Source: an uncultured Bacteroides sp.
GTDB lineage: Bacteria > Bacteroidota > Bacteroidia > Bacteroidales > Bacteroidaceae
Reading direction: 5' to 3'
Length of the DNA stretch: 64,000 nucleotides
NCBI GenBank assembly: GCA_959606905.1
Contig: CAUHML010000001.1
Location: 92,940 to 156,939, forward strand
The notes beneath the pieces were generated by a model, which was not told the origin of the DNA, searched no databases, and saw only the letters and a list, made by a program, of their open reading frames with translations. Both the position numbers and the translations under genes were made by a program. Numbering within the stretch: position 1 is the stretch's first letter; each line of letters begins with the position of its first letter. Positions 9,094-17,084 of the stretch are shown piece by piece.

Positions 9094-12000
9094 TTAGAAA
9101 CCAACTTTTAATCCTACATTTACGACTTTGATAAGCGGATAGGCTGTTCCATCCGGATTAGCTTCCGGATCACTTACTTTCAATTTGTCGAAAGTCAGCA
9201 GATTGTAACCTGAAACAAAGAGCCGAAGTGAACCAATGTGCGCCTTCTTCATTAATGAAGAAGGAAATGAATAACCAAGCTCTATATTTTTCAAACGTAC
9301 GTAAGATGCATCTCTTAACCACAAATCAGAATCCTGATAATTGTGTGATTTACTCTTAAAGGAAAGCGCAGGTGCTTTAGCAGAATTTCCTTTCTCTGGT
9401 GTCCAGGCATCTTCAATCATGTATTTCATGACAGCTGAATTATTACTTTCACCAAACGGTACCCGATACATAGAACTCAAAAGACGAGAAGTTTTGAATG
9501 CGGCAGACCAAGTCATACTAAAATCAAATCCTTTCCAAGAGACGCCTAAATTCATACCAGCTGTATAAAGAGGATATTTCGGATAACCGATATCTCTTAC
9601 ATCTTTTTCATCAATTTTTCCATCTTTATTCAAATCTTTGTATTTTACATCACCAGCTAAAGGTACATAACCAGAACCTTGGTCAGGAATCCCTCCTTCA
9701 ATATTTCCTTTCAGATTCTCATAATTGGCAGCTTCTTCTTCTGTAAAATATCCATCAAAAACATAGCCAAATTGCTGACCAACAGGTTTTCCTTCAGTTT
9801 GCATCCATTCATAGGGGTATGTAATCTCATCGATAAATACAACCTTATTCTTGGCGTAGGAAAGATTAGCTCCGATGTTATAACGCACCTCATTGATACG
9901 ATCTTCCCACTTTAGATTGATTTCATAACCCTTATTATCAACTTTACCAATATTTGCAATAGGCAAGCTAACTGCCAAGTAATCGGGAGTTACAGTTCGT
10001 GCCTTTAATATATTTTTACGATGTTCAACAAAATAGTCAAAGTTTAAACTCAATCGATCTTTGAGAAACTTCATATCAACACCATAGTTTTGCTTAGCCG
10101 CTGTTTCCCATGTGACATTAGGATTCCCCTTCTTAGATTCTACCGCTCCGGCAATATTAGTTGAAGTATTTATACCAAAATTATAACTTCCTGAGCTAAT
10201 CAAATATTTATCAGGTAAATATAGAAAACGGGAATAATCACTAACACGATCATTTCCTACAATACCATAAGAACCACGAATTTTAAAGTAATTAATTACC
10301 TTCTTTATTGGCTGAAAGAAATTCTCTTCTGAAATAATCCATCCCAATGATCCAGCAGGGAAAAGACCAAATCGTTGTCCCTCTGCAAAGTTTTCAGAAC
10401 CATTATAACCTAAACTTAAATCTAGCAAATATTTAGTTTTATAATCATAAGTTGCACGTCCTACCAAACCAACATAACTTCTTGGAATACCAATAAATTC
10501 TGATGGACTACTACCTTCATAAGGATAATAAGTCATAGATTGATTATACATAGCTAGTGCAGACACGTGATGATTTCCAAAATCACGCTTATAGTTTACA
10601 GCAGCCTCTAAATACCAGTTTCTTGTTTGACCTGTACTTTCAGAATATCCCAGCTTTTGGTAATCCTGACTCTTTTTATATATCAGCTCATTATTTGTAT
10701 TATAAATCGCTTCATACTTATTGGCACGCCCTTCCCGACGCTTTGTGATAGTTACACCACTGTTGTATGCTCCTTTCACATGTACCTTTAACCCTTTAGT
10801 TAAAAAATCCAATTTTTGATCTAATTGAAAATCAAAGTTTAATGTGTTTTGAGTACGGTTATTATATCCTTTCCCATAATAAGTATTTAATGCATCATAA
10901 TAATTACCAATAGAAAAAAGATCAGTATCCGATACTACCCATTTACCATCTACAATACCTGCACCAGCAAAAGGAACAGCGGTATAAATATCCCGAAATA
11001 AGTATTTTAACTGCGTGTAAGTACCATTATTGTAATTTGGTTCTTGTTTATCATTAAGATAACCTCCTAAATTAATCTGCATAGAGGTTGTCGAGGTTAC
11101 ATTAATATCCATATTAATACGGTAGTTATAACGATTATACTTAAATCCTTTATCATTACCGTTTTCTTCAAATGTTTTAAAGAGTCCATCTTGAGTAAAC
11201 ACTCCTAATGAAGCAAAATACTTAACTCTTTCCGAACCTCCTGATATATTAAAATTATGTTGTGTTTGTAAAGCTGATTTCTTAATCAACATATCTGTCC
11301 AATCAGTATTTGGATACACAAGAGGATCACTATTGGTACGGAATTTCTCAATTATATCAGAAGAAAAAGCTAGTTGATCCTCTGAGACACCATCATGTAG
11401 TTGAGCATTATTATAAGCATTTGCATAACCATAGCTATCTGCAAATTCCGGTACTCTTGAAGGCATTTGCCAAGCATAAGTAGTTGAAAAATTTACTTTT
11501 GCTTTTCCCGATGTACCACGTTTGGTTGTAACCAGAATAACACCATTTGCACCTCGTACACCAAATACGGCAGTAGCAGAAGCATCTTTCAATACTGTTA
11601 TACTTTCGACTTCATTCGGATCTAATTGAAAGAAGGAACGTTCTACACCGTCCACCAACATCAAAGGCTGAGATAAGTCAGTACTTAAAGAACCGACACC
11701 ACGCACATACAAAGTTGCATCATCGGCACCAGGCTGTCCACTAGATTGCACACTGGCCAAACCTGTGACCTTACCGGTCAAAGCATTAGCCATACTTGCA
11801 ACTGGAGATTTTAATAGTTCTTCATTATTAATAGAAGAAAGAGCACCAGTCACAGTTACTTTCTTTTGAGAACCGTAAGCGATAATTTGTACCTCCTCAA
11901 GTTCCTGAACATTCTCATTCAATTTAATTTTCAGACTTCTTTCTCCTTTATAATGGATTTCTTTATTTTCATATCCAATATAAGAAACCATAATAGTAGC

Positions 12001-12276
12001 TCCTACCGGAACTTTCAGCTTAAAATTACCGTCTGTATCGGTAATTACTCCTGCACTCATGCCTTTTACTGTAACAGTTGCCCCAATCACAGGACCAAAA
12101 TTATCAGTAACAGTACCAGTAACTTCAATTACCTTCTTTTGTTGTGCTATATCTTGGCCCGTCGAAAAGGAAATAGTTTCCATTTCCGTTGAAAAAGCCG
12201 CTTGCCCTACAGACAATGTGGCTGCCAATAGCCATATTCTACAAGGTATTTTCATAGAACTGACTCGTCTTTTCAT
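9094..12276 (-). CDS. SusC-like TonB-dependent transporter (locus A, first pair)
   Basis: The protein has 1060 residues: signal peptide, a carboxypeptidase-regulatory-like domain (IEVTGTVTDNFGPVIGATV, about residues 48-130), a TonB-box-like stretch (VQIIAYGSQKK), a plug (LYVRGVGSLSTDLSQPLMLV, ITVLKDASATAVFGVRGANG) and the barrel to the C-terminal VGLKVGF. It is the first gene of the locus A operon, preceded by 441 bp without a gene. The seven genes to the left edge run in one direction with gaps of 8-116 bp, so they are probably co-transcribed. A start at the second Met (12255) would give a shorter leader and is also possible. Confidence 0.94.
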   Translation of the reverse strand: MKRRVSSMKIPCRIWLLAATLSVGQAAFSTEMETISFSTGQDIAQQKKVIEVTGTVTDNFGPVIGATVTVKGMSAGVITDTDGNFKLKVPVGATIMVSYIGYENKEIHYKGERSLKIKLNENVQELEEVQIIAYGSQKKVTVTGALSSINNEELLKSPVASMANALTGKVTGLASVQSSGQPGADDATLYVRGVGSLSTDLSQPLMLVDGVERSFFQLDPNEVESITVLKDASATAVFGVRGANGVILVTTKRGTSGKAKVNFSTTYAWQMPSRVPEFADSYGYANAYNNAQLHDGVSEDQLAFSSDIIEKFRTNSDPLVYPNTDWTDMLIKKSALQTQHNFNISGGSERVKYFASLGVFTQDGLFKTFEENGNDKGFKYNRYNYRINMDINVTSTTSMQINLGGYLNDKQEPNYNNGTYTQLKYLFRDIYTAVPFAGAGIVDGKWVVSDTDLFSIGNYYDALNTYYGKGYNNRTQNTLNFDFQLDQKLDFLTKGLKVHVKGAYNSGVTITKRREGRANKYEAIYNTNNELIYKKSQDYQKLGYSESTGQTRNWYLEAAVNYKRDFGNHHVSALAMYNQSMTYYPYEGSSPSEFIGIPRSYVGLVGRATYDYKTKYLLDLSLGYNGSENFAEGQRFGLFPAGSLGWIISEENFFQPIKKVINYFKIRGSYGIVGNDRVSDYSRFLYLPDKYLISSGSYNFGINTSTNIAGAVESKKGNPNVTWETAAKQNYGVDMKFLKDRLSLNFDYFVEHRKNILKARTVTPDYLAVSLPIANIGKVDNKGYEINLKWEDRINEVRYNIGANLSYAKNKVVFIDEITYPYEWMQTEGKPVGQQFGYVFDGYFTEEEAANYENLKGNIEGGIPDQGSGYVPLAGDVKYKDLNKDGKIDEKDVRDIGYPKYPLYTAGMNLGVSWKGFDFSMTWSAAFKTSRLLSSMYRVPFGESNNSAVMKYMIEDAWTPEKGNSAKAPALSFKSKSHNYQDSDLWLRDASYVRLKNIELGYSFPSSLMKKAHIGSLRLFVSGYNLLTFDKLKVSDPEANPDGTAYPLIKVVNVGLKVGF

Positions 12277-12717
12277 ACACTTTTAATTTTTTAGTAGTTA
12301 ATAATAAATAAAGGTTAATAACAGAATACTTGTCATGTTAAATACTTAGATAGAATCTTACTATTTGATGGTAAGCGAATTGTTGAATGTCTTTTCATAC
12401 GTAATAGATTTTATTGTTGTTTAACTTTTCGCTTCAAAGGACGCGTTTTATTTTAAATTATATCTGCTAGAATTTTCCTTTATAACTGCACAAATTGTAT
12501 ACGGACGATTTATATTATACCCGGACAATTTATATAAACCGAACAACATCCGATATAACTACCTGATTATAAACACAATTACTAGTAAAAGCACATTTTT
12601 CCTCCAACTATAATTTAAGTGTTAAACGTAACCGGATAGACTAAGAAAAAATAAAAGGAACACCTTATTAAAGTTGTGCCCCTAGCTACAAATACTGTAA
12701 TGTGATGAAGTATTTTC
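12277..12717. other. 441-bp intergenic region upstream of the locus A SusC gene
   Basis: There is no convincing gene here. It is AT-rich and contains two direct copies of CGGACrATTTATAT 20 bp apart (12502 and 12522), listed separately. I found no exact TAnnTTTG box on the minus strand in front of the SusC gene, so the start of transcription is not placed. The end next to 12717 should also hold the 3' end of the phosphoesterase transcript, but I see no strong hairpin there. Confidence 0.5.
12502..12535. repeat. Direct repeat pair upstream of locus A SusC, possible activator site
   Basis: CGGACGATTTATAT (12502-12515) and CGGACAATTTATAT (12522-12535) differ at one position and are 20 bp apart, close to two helical turns. 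Such spacing suits a dimeric activator such as a hybrid two-component regulator. The site lies about 226 bp upstream of the SusC start. The sequence differs from the element upstream of the regulator gene in this window, so a different regulator would be expected. Function is inferred from position only. Confidence 0.4.
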
Positions 12718-13626
12718 CTATGGTTGAAGCATGAAAAGTCGAGAAGTCATTCGCTCTTTTCCTTCCAATTCAATTCGGTCTTTGTATATTCTAACAATGC
12801 CGAATGAATTTTTATCCGGAGTTTCAATCATACCTTCTACAGTATTACATGGAATATGATCGAAGTATCCAAAAGCTCCCGAATGATGATGGCCGGAAAA
12901 TATAGCTTTTACGCAATTATAGCGATTAATAACATCTAATATTTCCATATTATTTAATGCAGTAAATTGACTTCTGGGATATAACGGGTGATGACAGAAA
13001 ATCAATACGTTTCTATTTTTCTTTTCACTTTTCTTCAAAAGGTTGTCCAGCCACTGCAATTGCCGGCTGCTTACGCCTCCATTCCACCTAGCGCCTTGAA
13101 TTTCTTTATTTACTTTAATCTGATTCTGTATTCTCAAAAGTTCCTGCTCTTTTGCTGTTCCGACAACATTTGAATAAGCTGCTATTTCGTTTGTATTCAG
13201 AAATACAAACACCCAGTTCTTTTTCATAAATGAATAGTATTCTGAAGGCATTTTAAGCTTCTTATATAATACTTTATTATCTGTAATACCTTTATAATCA
13301 TGATTTCCAGTAGTATGGAATATTTTTTTGTTTAAATGTTTCAGACATATTAATACTGAATCTAAATCTTTTTGATCTCTATCAATGATATCACCCAAAT
13401 TAACTGTAAACTGTACCTTTTGATTATTAAAATAATCAATACTTTCATGTAATTTACCTAAAGAGTTTCGATAAAATCGAGTTTTTCCAGATTCACAGTC
13501 AGCATATTGTGTATCTGCAATCAAACCAAACACGATAAGCGGAGGACTACTTTGAGCAAAAATATTATTTAAGGAGAAGAATATACCTACTATAAATACG
13601 GCCCATGAAATATTAATATTTTTCAT
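12718..13626 (-). CDS. Exported metallophosphoesterase resembling ADP-ribose/CDP-alcohol diphosphatase (ADPRM)
   Basis: The protein has 302 residues with a signal peptide (MKNINISWAVFIVGIFFSLNNIFAQ). The metallophosphoesterase core is present: FGLIADTQYAD (Asp38), NLGDIIDRD, TTGNHDYKG, IFCHHPLYP and FSGHHHSGAFG. The first motif reads D-T-Q where many relatives have D-x-H. That change, the FGLIADTQYAD context and the segment WNGGVSSRQLQWLDNLL match my knowledge of the Mn-dependent ADP-ribose/CDP-alcohol diphosphatase group. Those enzymes hydrolyse pyrophosphate bonds of ADP-ribose, CDP-choline and similar compounds, usually in the cytoplasm; here the signal peptide puts the enzyme in the periplasm or beyond. 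It has its own promoter (13713-13744) and is not part of the SusC operon. The substrate is unproven. Confidence 0.75.
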   Translation of the reverse strand: MKNINISWAVFIVGIFFSLNNIFAQSSPPLIVFGLIADTQYADCESGKTRFYRNSLGKLHESIDYFNNQKVQFTVNLGDIIDRDQKDLDSVLICLKHLNKKIFHTTGNHDYKGITDNKVLYKKLKMPSEYYSFMKKNWVFVFLNTNEIAAYSNVVGTAKEQELLRIQNQIKVNKEIQGARWNGGVSSRQLQWLDNLLKKSEKKNRNVLIFCHHPLYPRSQFTALNNMEILDVINRYNCVKAIFSGHHHSGAFGYFDHIPCNTVEGMIETPDKNSFGIVRIYKDRIELEGKERMTSRLFMLQP

Positions 13627-13712
13627 TACTTAATTTTATTTGATGTTCATACTTAGTTTATCTCATTCAAATGCCTATTAAGTATTTCTCTATCCATTTA
13701 TTAACCCATAAG

Positions 13713-13744
13713 CAAAGGTAGAAAAAAAGATACTGAAATGCAAA
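13713..13744 (-). promoter_or_regulatory. Bacteroides-type promoter of the phosphoesterase gene
   Basis: On the minus strand TTTG (13744-13741) is followed after 20 bp by TACCTTTG (13720-13713), a full match to the -33 and -7 consensus. The start codon at 13626 leaves a leader of roughly 80 nt. Confidence 0.75.
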
Positions 13745-13855
13745 GAAAGAATTGAATATCATTTCATATACTAAATTTAATCAAATATAGAAATCTTGAA
13801 TGTGCTGATTAATTCATCAAACTCTTCTTCTTAATATCGAAGATTAATAAAAGAA

Positions 13856-13887
13856 TTTGCTTTAAAATTTAATATCTCTTATCTTTG
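13856..13887 (+). promoter_or_regulatory. Bacteroides-type promoter of the GH29 gene
   Basis: TTTG at 13856-13859 is separated by 20 bp from TATCTTTG at 13880-13887, which fits the -33/-7 consensus. Transcription would begin near 13894, about 36 nt before the ATG at 13930. This also rules out a start upstream at the TTG at 13885, which lies inside the -7 box. Confidence 0.78.
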
Positions 13888-13929
13888 CTATATCATAACA
13901 CAAGTATGTATATACTAAATCATTATACA

Positions 13930-15288
13930 ATGAAAACATTCATTCAATGCATAATCTTTGCTATTCTGACATTTACCAGTCCTTTTCTCGATGCCCAAGA
14001 GAAAATAATTGTATGTCCGAATGAATTACAACAAGAATGGGCAAATGCCGAAATAGGAGTTATCATTCACTTTGATATGCCGGTATTCCACCCCGACTAT
14101 AATTGGCGACAATTTGGTACCCATCCTTCACCATCTACATTTAATCCTTCTTCCCTTGATACCGATCAATGGATACACACAGCCAAAAGCCTTGGAGCCA
14201 AATATGCAGTGTTAGTAGCCAAACATTGCAGCGGTTTTTCATTATGGCCAACAACGGCTCATGAATACAGTATAAAAAATTCACCTTACAAAAATGGAAA
14301 GGGAGACATTGTAGCCGAATTTGTCGCTTCTTGCCGAAAATACGGAATTAAACCAGGAATCTATGCCAGTACTACCGCTAATGGTTTTCTACATGTCGAC
14401 AACCCTGGACTTGTCAAGAAAGGAAGTCCTGTCACCCAAGAAGAATATAACAAAATAGTAGAGACACAATTGACCGAACTTTGGAGTAATTACGGAAAAC
14501 TGTTTGAAATATGGTTTGATGGCGGCGTACTCTCTCAGCAAAATGGAGGAGCTGATATATTGACACTTATTCAACGTTTACAGCCCAATTCCATTGCATT
14601 TCAAGGCCCTTATGGATATCCGAATTTAATCCGCTGGGTAGGCAATGAAGAAGGTAACTCTCCTTATCCCTGTTGGGCAACAGCCGATGCAACAACTTCC
14701 GCCGATGGCGTACAGAAGATAAAAGGCTTATACGGTAATCCACACGGAAACTACTGGTGTCCCGGAGAAGCTGATTTCACACTACGCCGTAATGACTCAT
14801 TCCAAGGTGGTTGGTTTTGGCGCGCTAATGAAGATCATCTGATATTTTCTACTGATGAGCTTTTACTTAAATATGAAACCAGTGTAGGACGTAATACCAA
14901 TATGCTGCTTGGTTTAGTAATAGATAAGAACGGCTTGGTTCCTGATGCTGATGTAAAAAGAGCGAAAGAATTCGGTGACATTATACGAAAAACATTTTCA
15001 AAACCTATCCGAAAAATATCAGGCAAAGGATACGAACTATCTATCCGGTTAAACAAAGAGACCAATATAAGCCGTATCGTATTGTCAGAAGATATAGCAT
15101 TTGGAGAAAGAGTTCTGAAATATAAACTAAAAGGTCTGTGTAATGGAAAATGGATACAACTTTCTGAAGGAAGTTGTATCGGTCATAAACGGATCGAACA
15201 TTTTCCAACTCACTCCTTATCTGTTGTAAAGTTGGAAATAGAAGAAGCTAAAGATAATCCAGTCATAAAGTCTTTCGCAATATATTAA
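13930..15288 (+). CDS. Exported GH29 alpha-L-fucosidase, subfamily-B-like
   Basis: The protein has 452 residues from the ATG at 13930, chosen because it gives the signal peptide MKTFIQCIIFAILTFTSPFL and lies just downstream of a good promoter. GH29 features are LVAKHCSGFSLWPT, GIKPGIYASTT and EIWFDGG with Asp197 as likely nucleophile. IRWVGNEEG (Glu240/Glu241) resembles the acid/base region of GH29 subfamily B, whose members favour branched alpha-1,3/1,4-fucose. The usual IHWG is here IHF (VIIHFDMPVFHPDYNW), a change in a substrate-facing segment. A beta-sandwich of about 110 residues ends the protein. It is transcribed alone, between a divergent phosphoesterase gene and a convergent GH109 gene. 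Confidence 0.87.
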   Translation: MKTFIQCIIFAILTFTSPFLDAQEKIIVCPNELQQEWANAEIGVIIHFDMPVFHPDYNWRQFGTHPSPSTFNPSSLDTDQWIHTAKSLGAKYAVLVAKHCSGFSLWPTTAHEYSIKNSPYKNGKGDIVAEFVASCRKYGIKPGIYASTTANGFLHVDNPGLVKKGSPVTQEEYNKIVETQLTELWSNYGKLFEIWFDGGVLSQQNGGADILTLIQRLQPNSIAFQGPYGYPNLIRWVGNEEGNSPYPCWATADATTSADGVQKIKGLYGNPHGNYWCPGEADFTLRRNDSFQGGWFWRANEDHLIFSTDELLLKYETSVGRNTNMLLGLVIDKNGLVPDADVKRAKEFGDIIRKTFSKPIRKISGKGYELSIRLNKETNISRIVLSEDIAFGERVLKYKLKGLCNGKWIQLSEGSCIGHKRIEHFPTHSLSVVKLEIEEAKDNPVIKSFAIY

Positions 15289-15292
15289 CACT

Positions 15293-15341
15293 AAAAAGAA
15301 AAGGAGAAACTTATTGTTGTCAAGTTTCTCCTTTTCTTTTT
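15293..15341. terminator. Bidirectional terminator between GH29 and GH109 genes
   Basis: A perfect 20-bp stem (15293-15312 with 15322-15341) has a 9-nt loop. Its outer part is A-rich on the left and T-rich on the right, so it supplies a U tract in both directions. It lies 4 bp after the GH29 stop and about 80 bp from the GH109 stop on the other strand. Confidence 0.9.
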
Positions 15342-15419
15342 AGATATTTCCTTTAAAGATATCCGGTAAACCAAAATAATTTCTGGTTATAGTACCTAAA
15401 TATATAATCCTTTTTCTAT

Positions 15420-16853
15420 TTATTTCTCAAATGTCAATCCTTTCAACTTATTCCATGCTCCCCGGGTAAAATCCGGTATTTCTACCGGAGCTCCGTAATT
15501 ATTAACCGACATTTCTGTTAAAGGTACCAGGCATGACCATTCAGCGGCATCGTATACATCTTGATCCAGTGGTAGTCCATTCCGTAAACAATATACCAAG
15601 CGGTAATCCATGATATAATCCATTCCACCATGGGAGATTTTTCCAAGCTTTTGTGCCTCTTTTCCAGCTTCGTAATAAAACGGATGTTCATAAACAGCCA
15701 TAATAGAATCCATTTGAGCAGATGCCAAAGCCGTGTGCGAATTTGGATCCAAAGCAATTTGCTCCTGAGGATATTTTTGTGCAAACCCCTTCGTTCCACT
15801 AATCAAATGGATACGACTGTAAGGACGCGGACTGGTTATATCATGTTGAATCATAATAGTTTTCCCTTTTTCTGTCTTGATAATCGAAGTATTCATATCA
15901 CCTAATTTATAAGGTTGATCCGATTGGGGAGAATCTTCACCATAATGTTCTTTAGCGTAATCTGTAAGTCCGAACTGTCCGGAAGAAACCGATACAAGAT
16001 AATTCATTTTATCTCCCCGGTGTATATTTAAAACTTGGCATACAGGACCTAATCCATGAGTCGGATAAGGATTTCCACTATGTTCTATATTATAAGCCAT
16101 ACGCCATTTCCTCCAATATTCTACTAAACCATTCTCTTCTTTTTTCGCTTTACTGACTCCGGATTGATGTGTACCTTTCGCAGAAAGCTTTTCATTGATA
16201 TTCATATCCCGAAGATTGTGAATATATGCTCCTTCTACATGAACAATCTCCCCAAACAAACCCTTTTGAGCCATATTCAAAGTAGCCATTTCGAAACGGT
16301 CATAACAACAGTTTTCGAGCATCATACAATGCCTGCGAGTTTTTTCAGCCGTGTTGACTAACTCCCAACATTGTTCCAAAGTAACCGCGGCAGGTACTTC
16401 AATAGCCGTATGCTTACCATGCTCCATTGCATAAACTGCAATTGGAGTATGATTCAGCCAATCAGTACATATATAAATAAGGTCGATATCTTGACGCTCA
16501 CATATTTCCTTATATCCATTCTTACTCGAATATTCCTGTGCTGCCGGAAACTTTGCATGTACCAATAATGCACGTGCTTTATCTAAATTCTCAGACTCCA
16601 AATCACACAATGCCTTAATTTCTACACCGGGAATAGACAAAAAACGATGTACGGCAGCAAGTCCTCGGGAACCAATACCGATAAACCCTACTCGCACAGT
16701 AGAAATAGGTTCACAACGCAGTTTTAATACATCTGACTGTCCTGCCGGACGTGGAGGAGTCTTTACTCTAATAACCTTCTGCCGGGCATTGCAATCAAAT
16801 GAAACCAATAATAAAAAAGAAAATAAATAAGGTAACAAATGTCTCATGTTCAT
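15420..16853 (-). CDS. GH109-type NAD-dependent glycosidase (Gfo/Idh/MocA fold), exported
   Basis: The protein has 477 residues with an N-terminal hydrophobic signal. A Rossmann domain begins at VRVGFIGIGSRGLAAVHRFL (near residue 55) and the C-terminal half has the Gfo/Idh/MocA pattern. The blocks MMLENCCYDRFEMATLNMA, YWRKWRMAYNIEHSGNPYPT and HGLGPVCQVLNIHRGD are those of GH109 proteins. Known members remove alpha-GalNAc, including from blood group A structures, by an NAD-dependent redox mechanism, although other GH109-like proteins have different activities. The likely substrate is an alpha-GalNAc-containing host glycan. The upstream region shares a 34-bp element and a -7 box at identical spacing with the locus B SusC promoter, so it probably belongs to that regulon although it is a separate transcript. 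Confidence 0.85.
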   Translation of the reverse strand: MNMRHLLPYLFSFLLLVSFDCNARQKVIRVKTPPRPAGQSDVLKLRCEPISTVRVGFIGIGSRGLAAVHRFLSIPGVEIKALCDLESENLDKARALLVHAKFPAAQEYSSKNGYKEICERQDIDLIYICTDWLNHTPIAVYAMEHGKHTAIEVPAAVTLEQCWELVNTAEKTRRHCMMLENCCYDRFEMATLNMAQKGLFGEIVHVEGAYIHNLRDMNINEKLSAKGTHQSGVSKAKKEENGLVEYWRKWRMAYNIEHSGNPYPTHGLGPVCQVLNIHRGDKMNYLVSVSSGQFGLTDYAKEHYGEDSPQSDQPYKLGDMNTSIIKTEKGKTIMIQHDITSPRPYSRIHLISGTKGFAQKYPQEQIALDPNSHTALASAQMDSIMAVYEHPFYYEAGKEAQKLGKISHGGMDYIMDYRLVYCLRNGLPLDQDVYDAAEWSCLVPLTEMSVNNYGAPVEIPDFTRGAWNKLKGLTFEK

Positions 16854-16887
16854 TCATATTTTAGTGAATAATATTTTTACTAGCTCA

Positions 16888-16895
16888 CAAATGTA
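16888..16895 (-). promoter_or_regulatory. -7 box of the GH109 promoter
   Basis: On the minus strand this reads TACATTTG, a match to TAnnTTTG. No good TTTG is seen 19-21 bp upstream, as expected if an activator is needed. The box is 83 bp from the 34-bp element at 16978, the same distance as at the SusC gene of locus B. Confidence 0.6.
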
Positions 16896-16977
16896 GAGAG
16901 ATGTACCAAAATGAGAATTATAAGATAGTTTAAAAAGAGTATAGGTAGCCACATGCATTATTTAAGAGAGAATTATT

Positions 16978-17011
16978 GAACATACATATATGTGCAATAA
17001 ACAAATATGCA
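16978..17011. promoter_or_regulatory. Shared 34-bp element between GH109 and regulator genes, candidate HTCS operator
   Basis: It contains AACATACATATATG and AACAAATATG as imperfect direct repeats with a 21-bp period. It matches the element at 30933-30966 at 29 of 34 positions. It sits about 125 bp upstream of GH109 and about 73 bp upstream of the regulator start at 17085, so it could act on both and give autoregulation. Binding by the regulator is inferred. Confidence 0.6.
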
Positions 17012-17084
17012 CGCAATTTTCACAAAACATTTTGATATATATATTATCTTTACGAACAACAAAAGTAAACTTGAAACTTTTACC

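Larger units (their letters stand above)
13627..13929. other. Divergent promoter region between phosphoesterase and GH29 genes
   Basis: About 300 bp without a gene. It holds two outward promoters of Bacteroides type, one for each flanking gene (listed separately), which are about 110 bp apart. No shared operator was seen between them, and the 34-bp element found at the regulator gene is absent. Confidence 0.6.

Noticed and set aside
12277..12717. 34-bp HTCS element upstream of the locus A SusC gene
   Set aside because: I looked for AACAAATATG on both strands and did not find it; only the unrelated CGGAC repeat is present.
13885..13929. Upstream TTG start of the GH29 gene
   Set aside because: It lies within the -7 box of the promoter; the signal peptide begins at 13930.
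17007..17084. Upstream start for the hybrid regulator
   Set aside because: It overlaps the shared operator and would bury the signal peptide; the ATG at 17085 is better.
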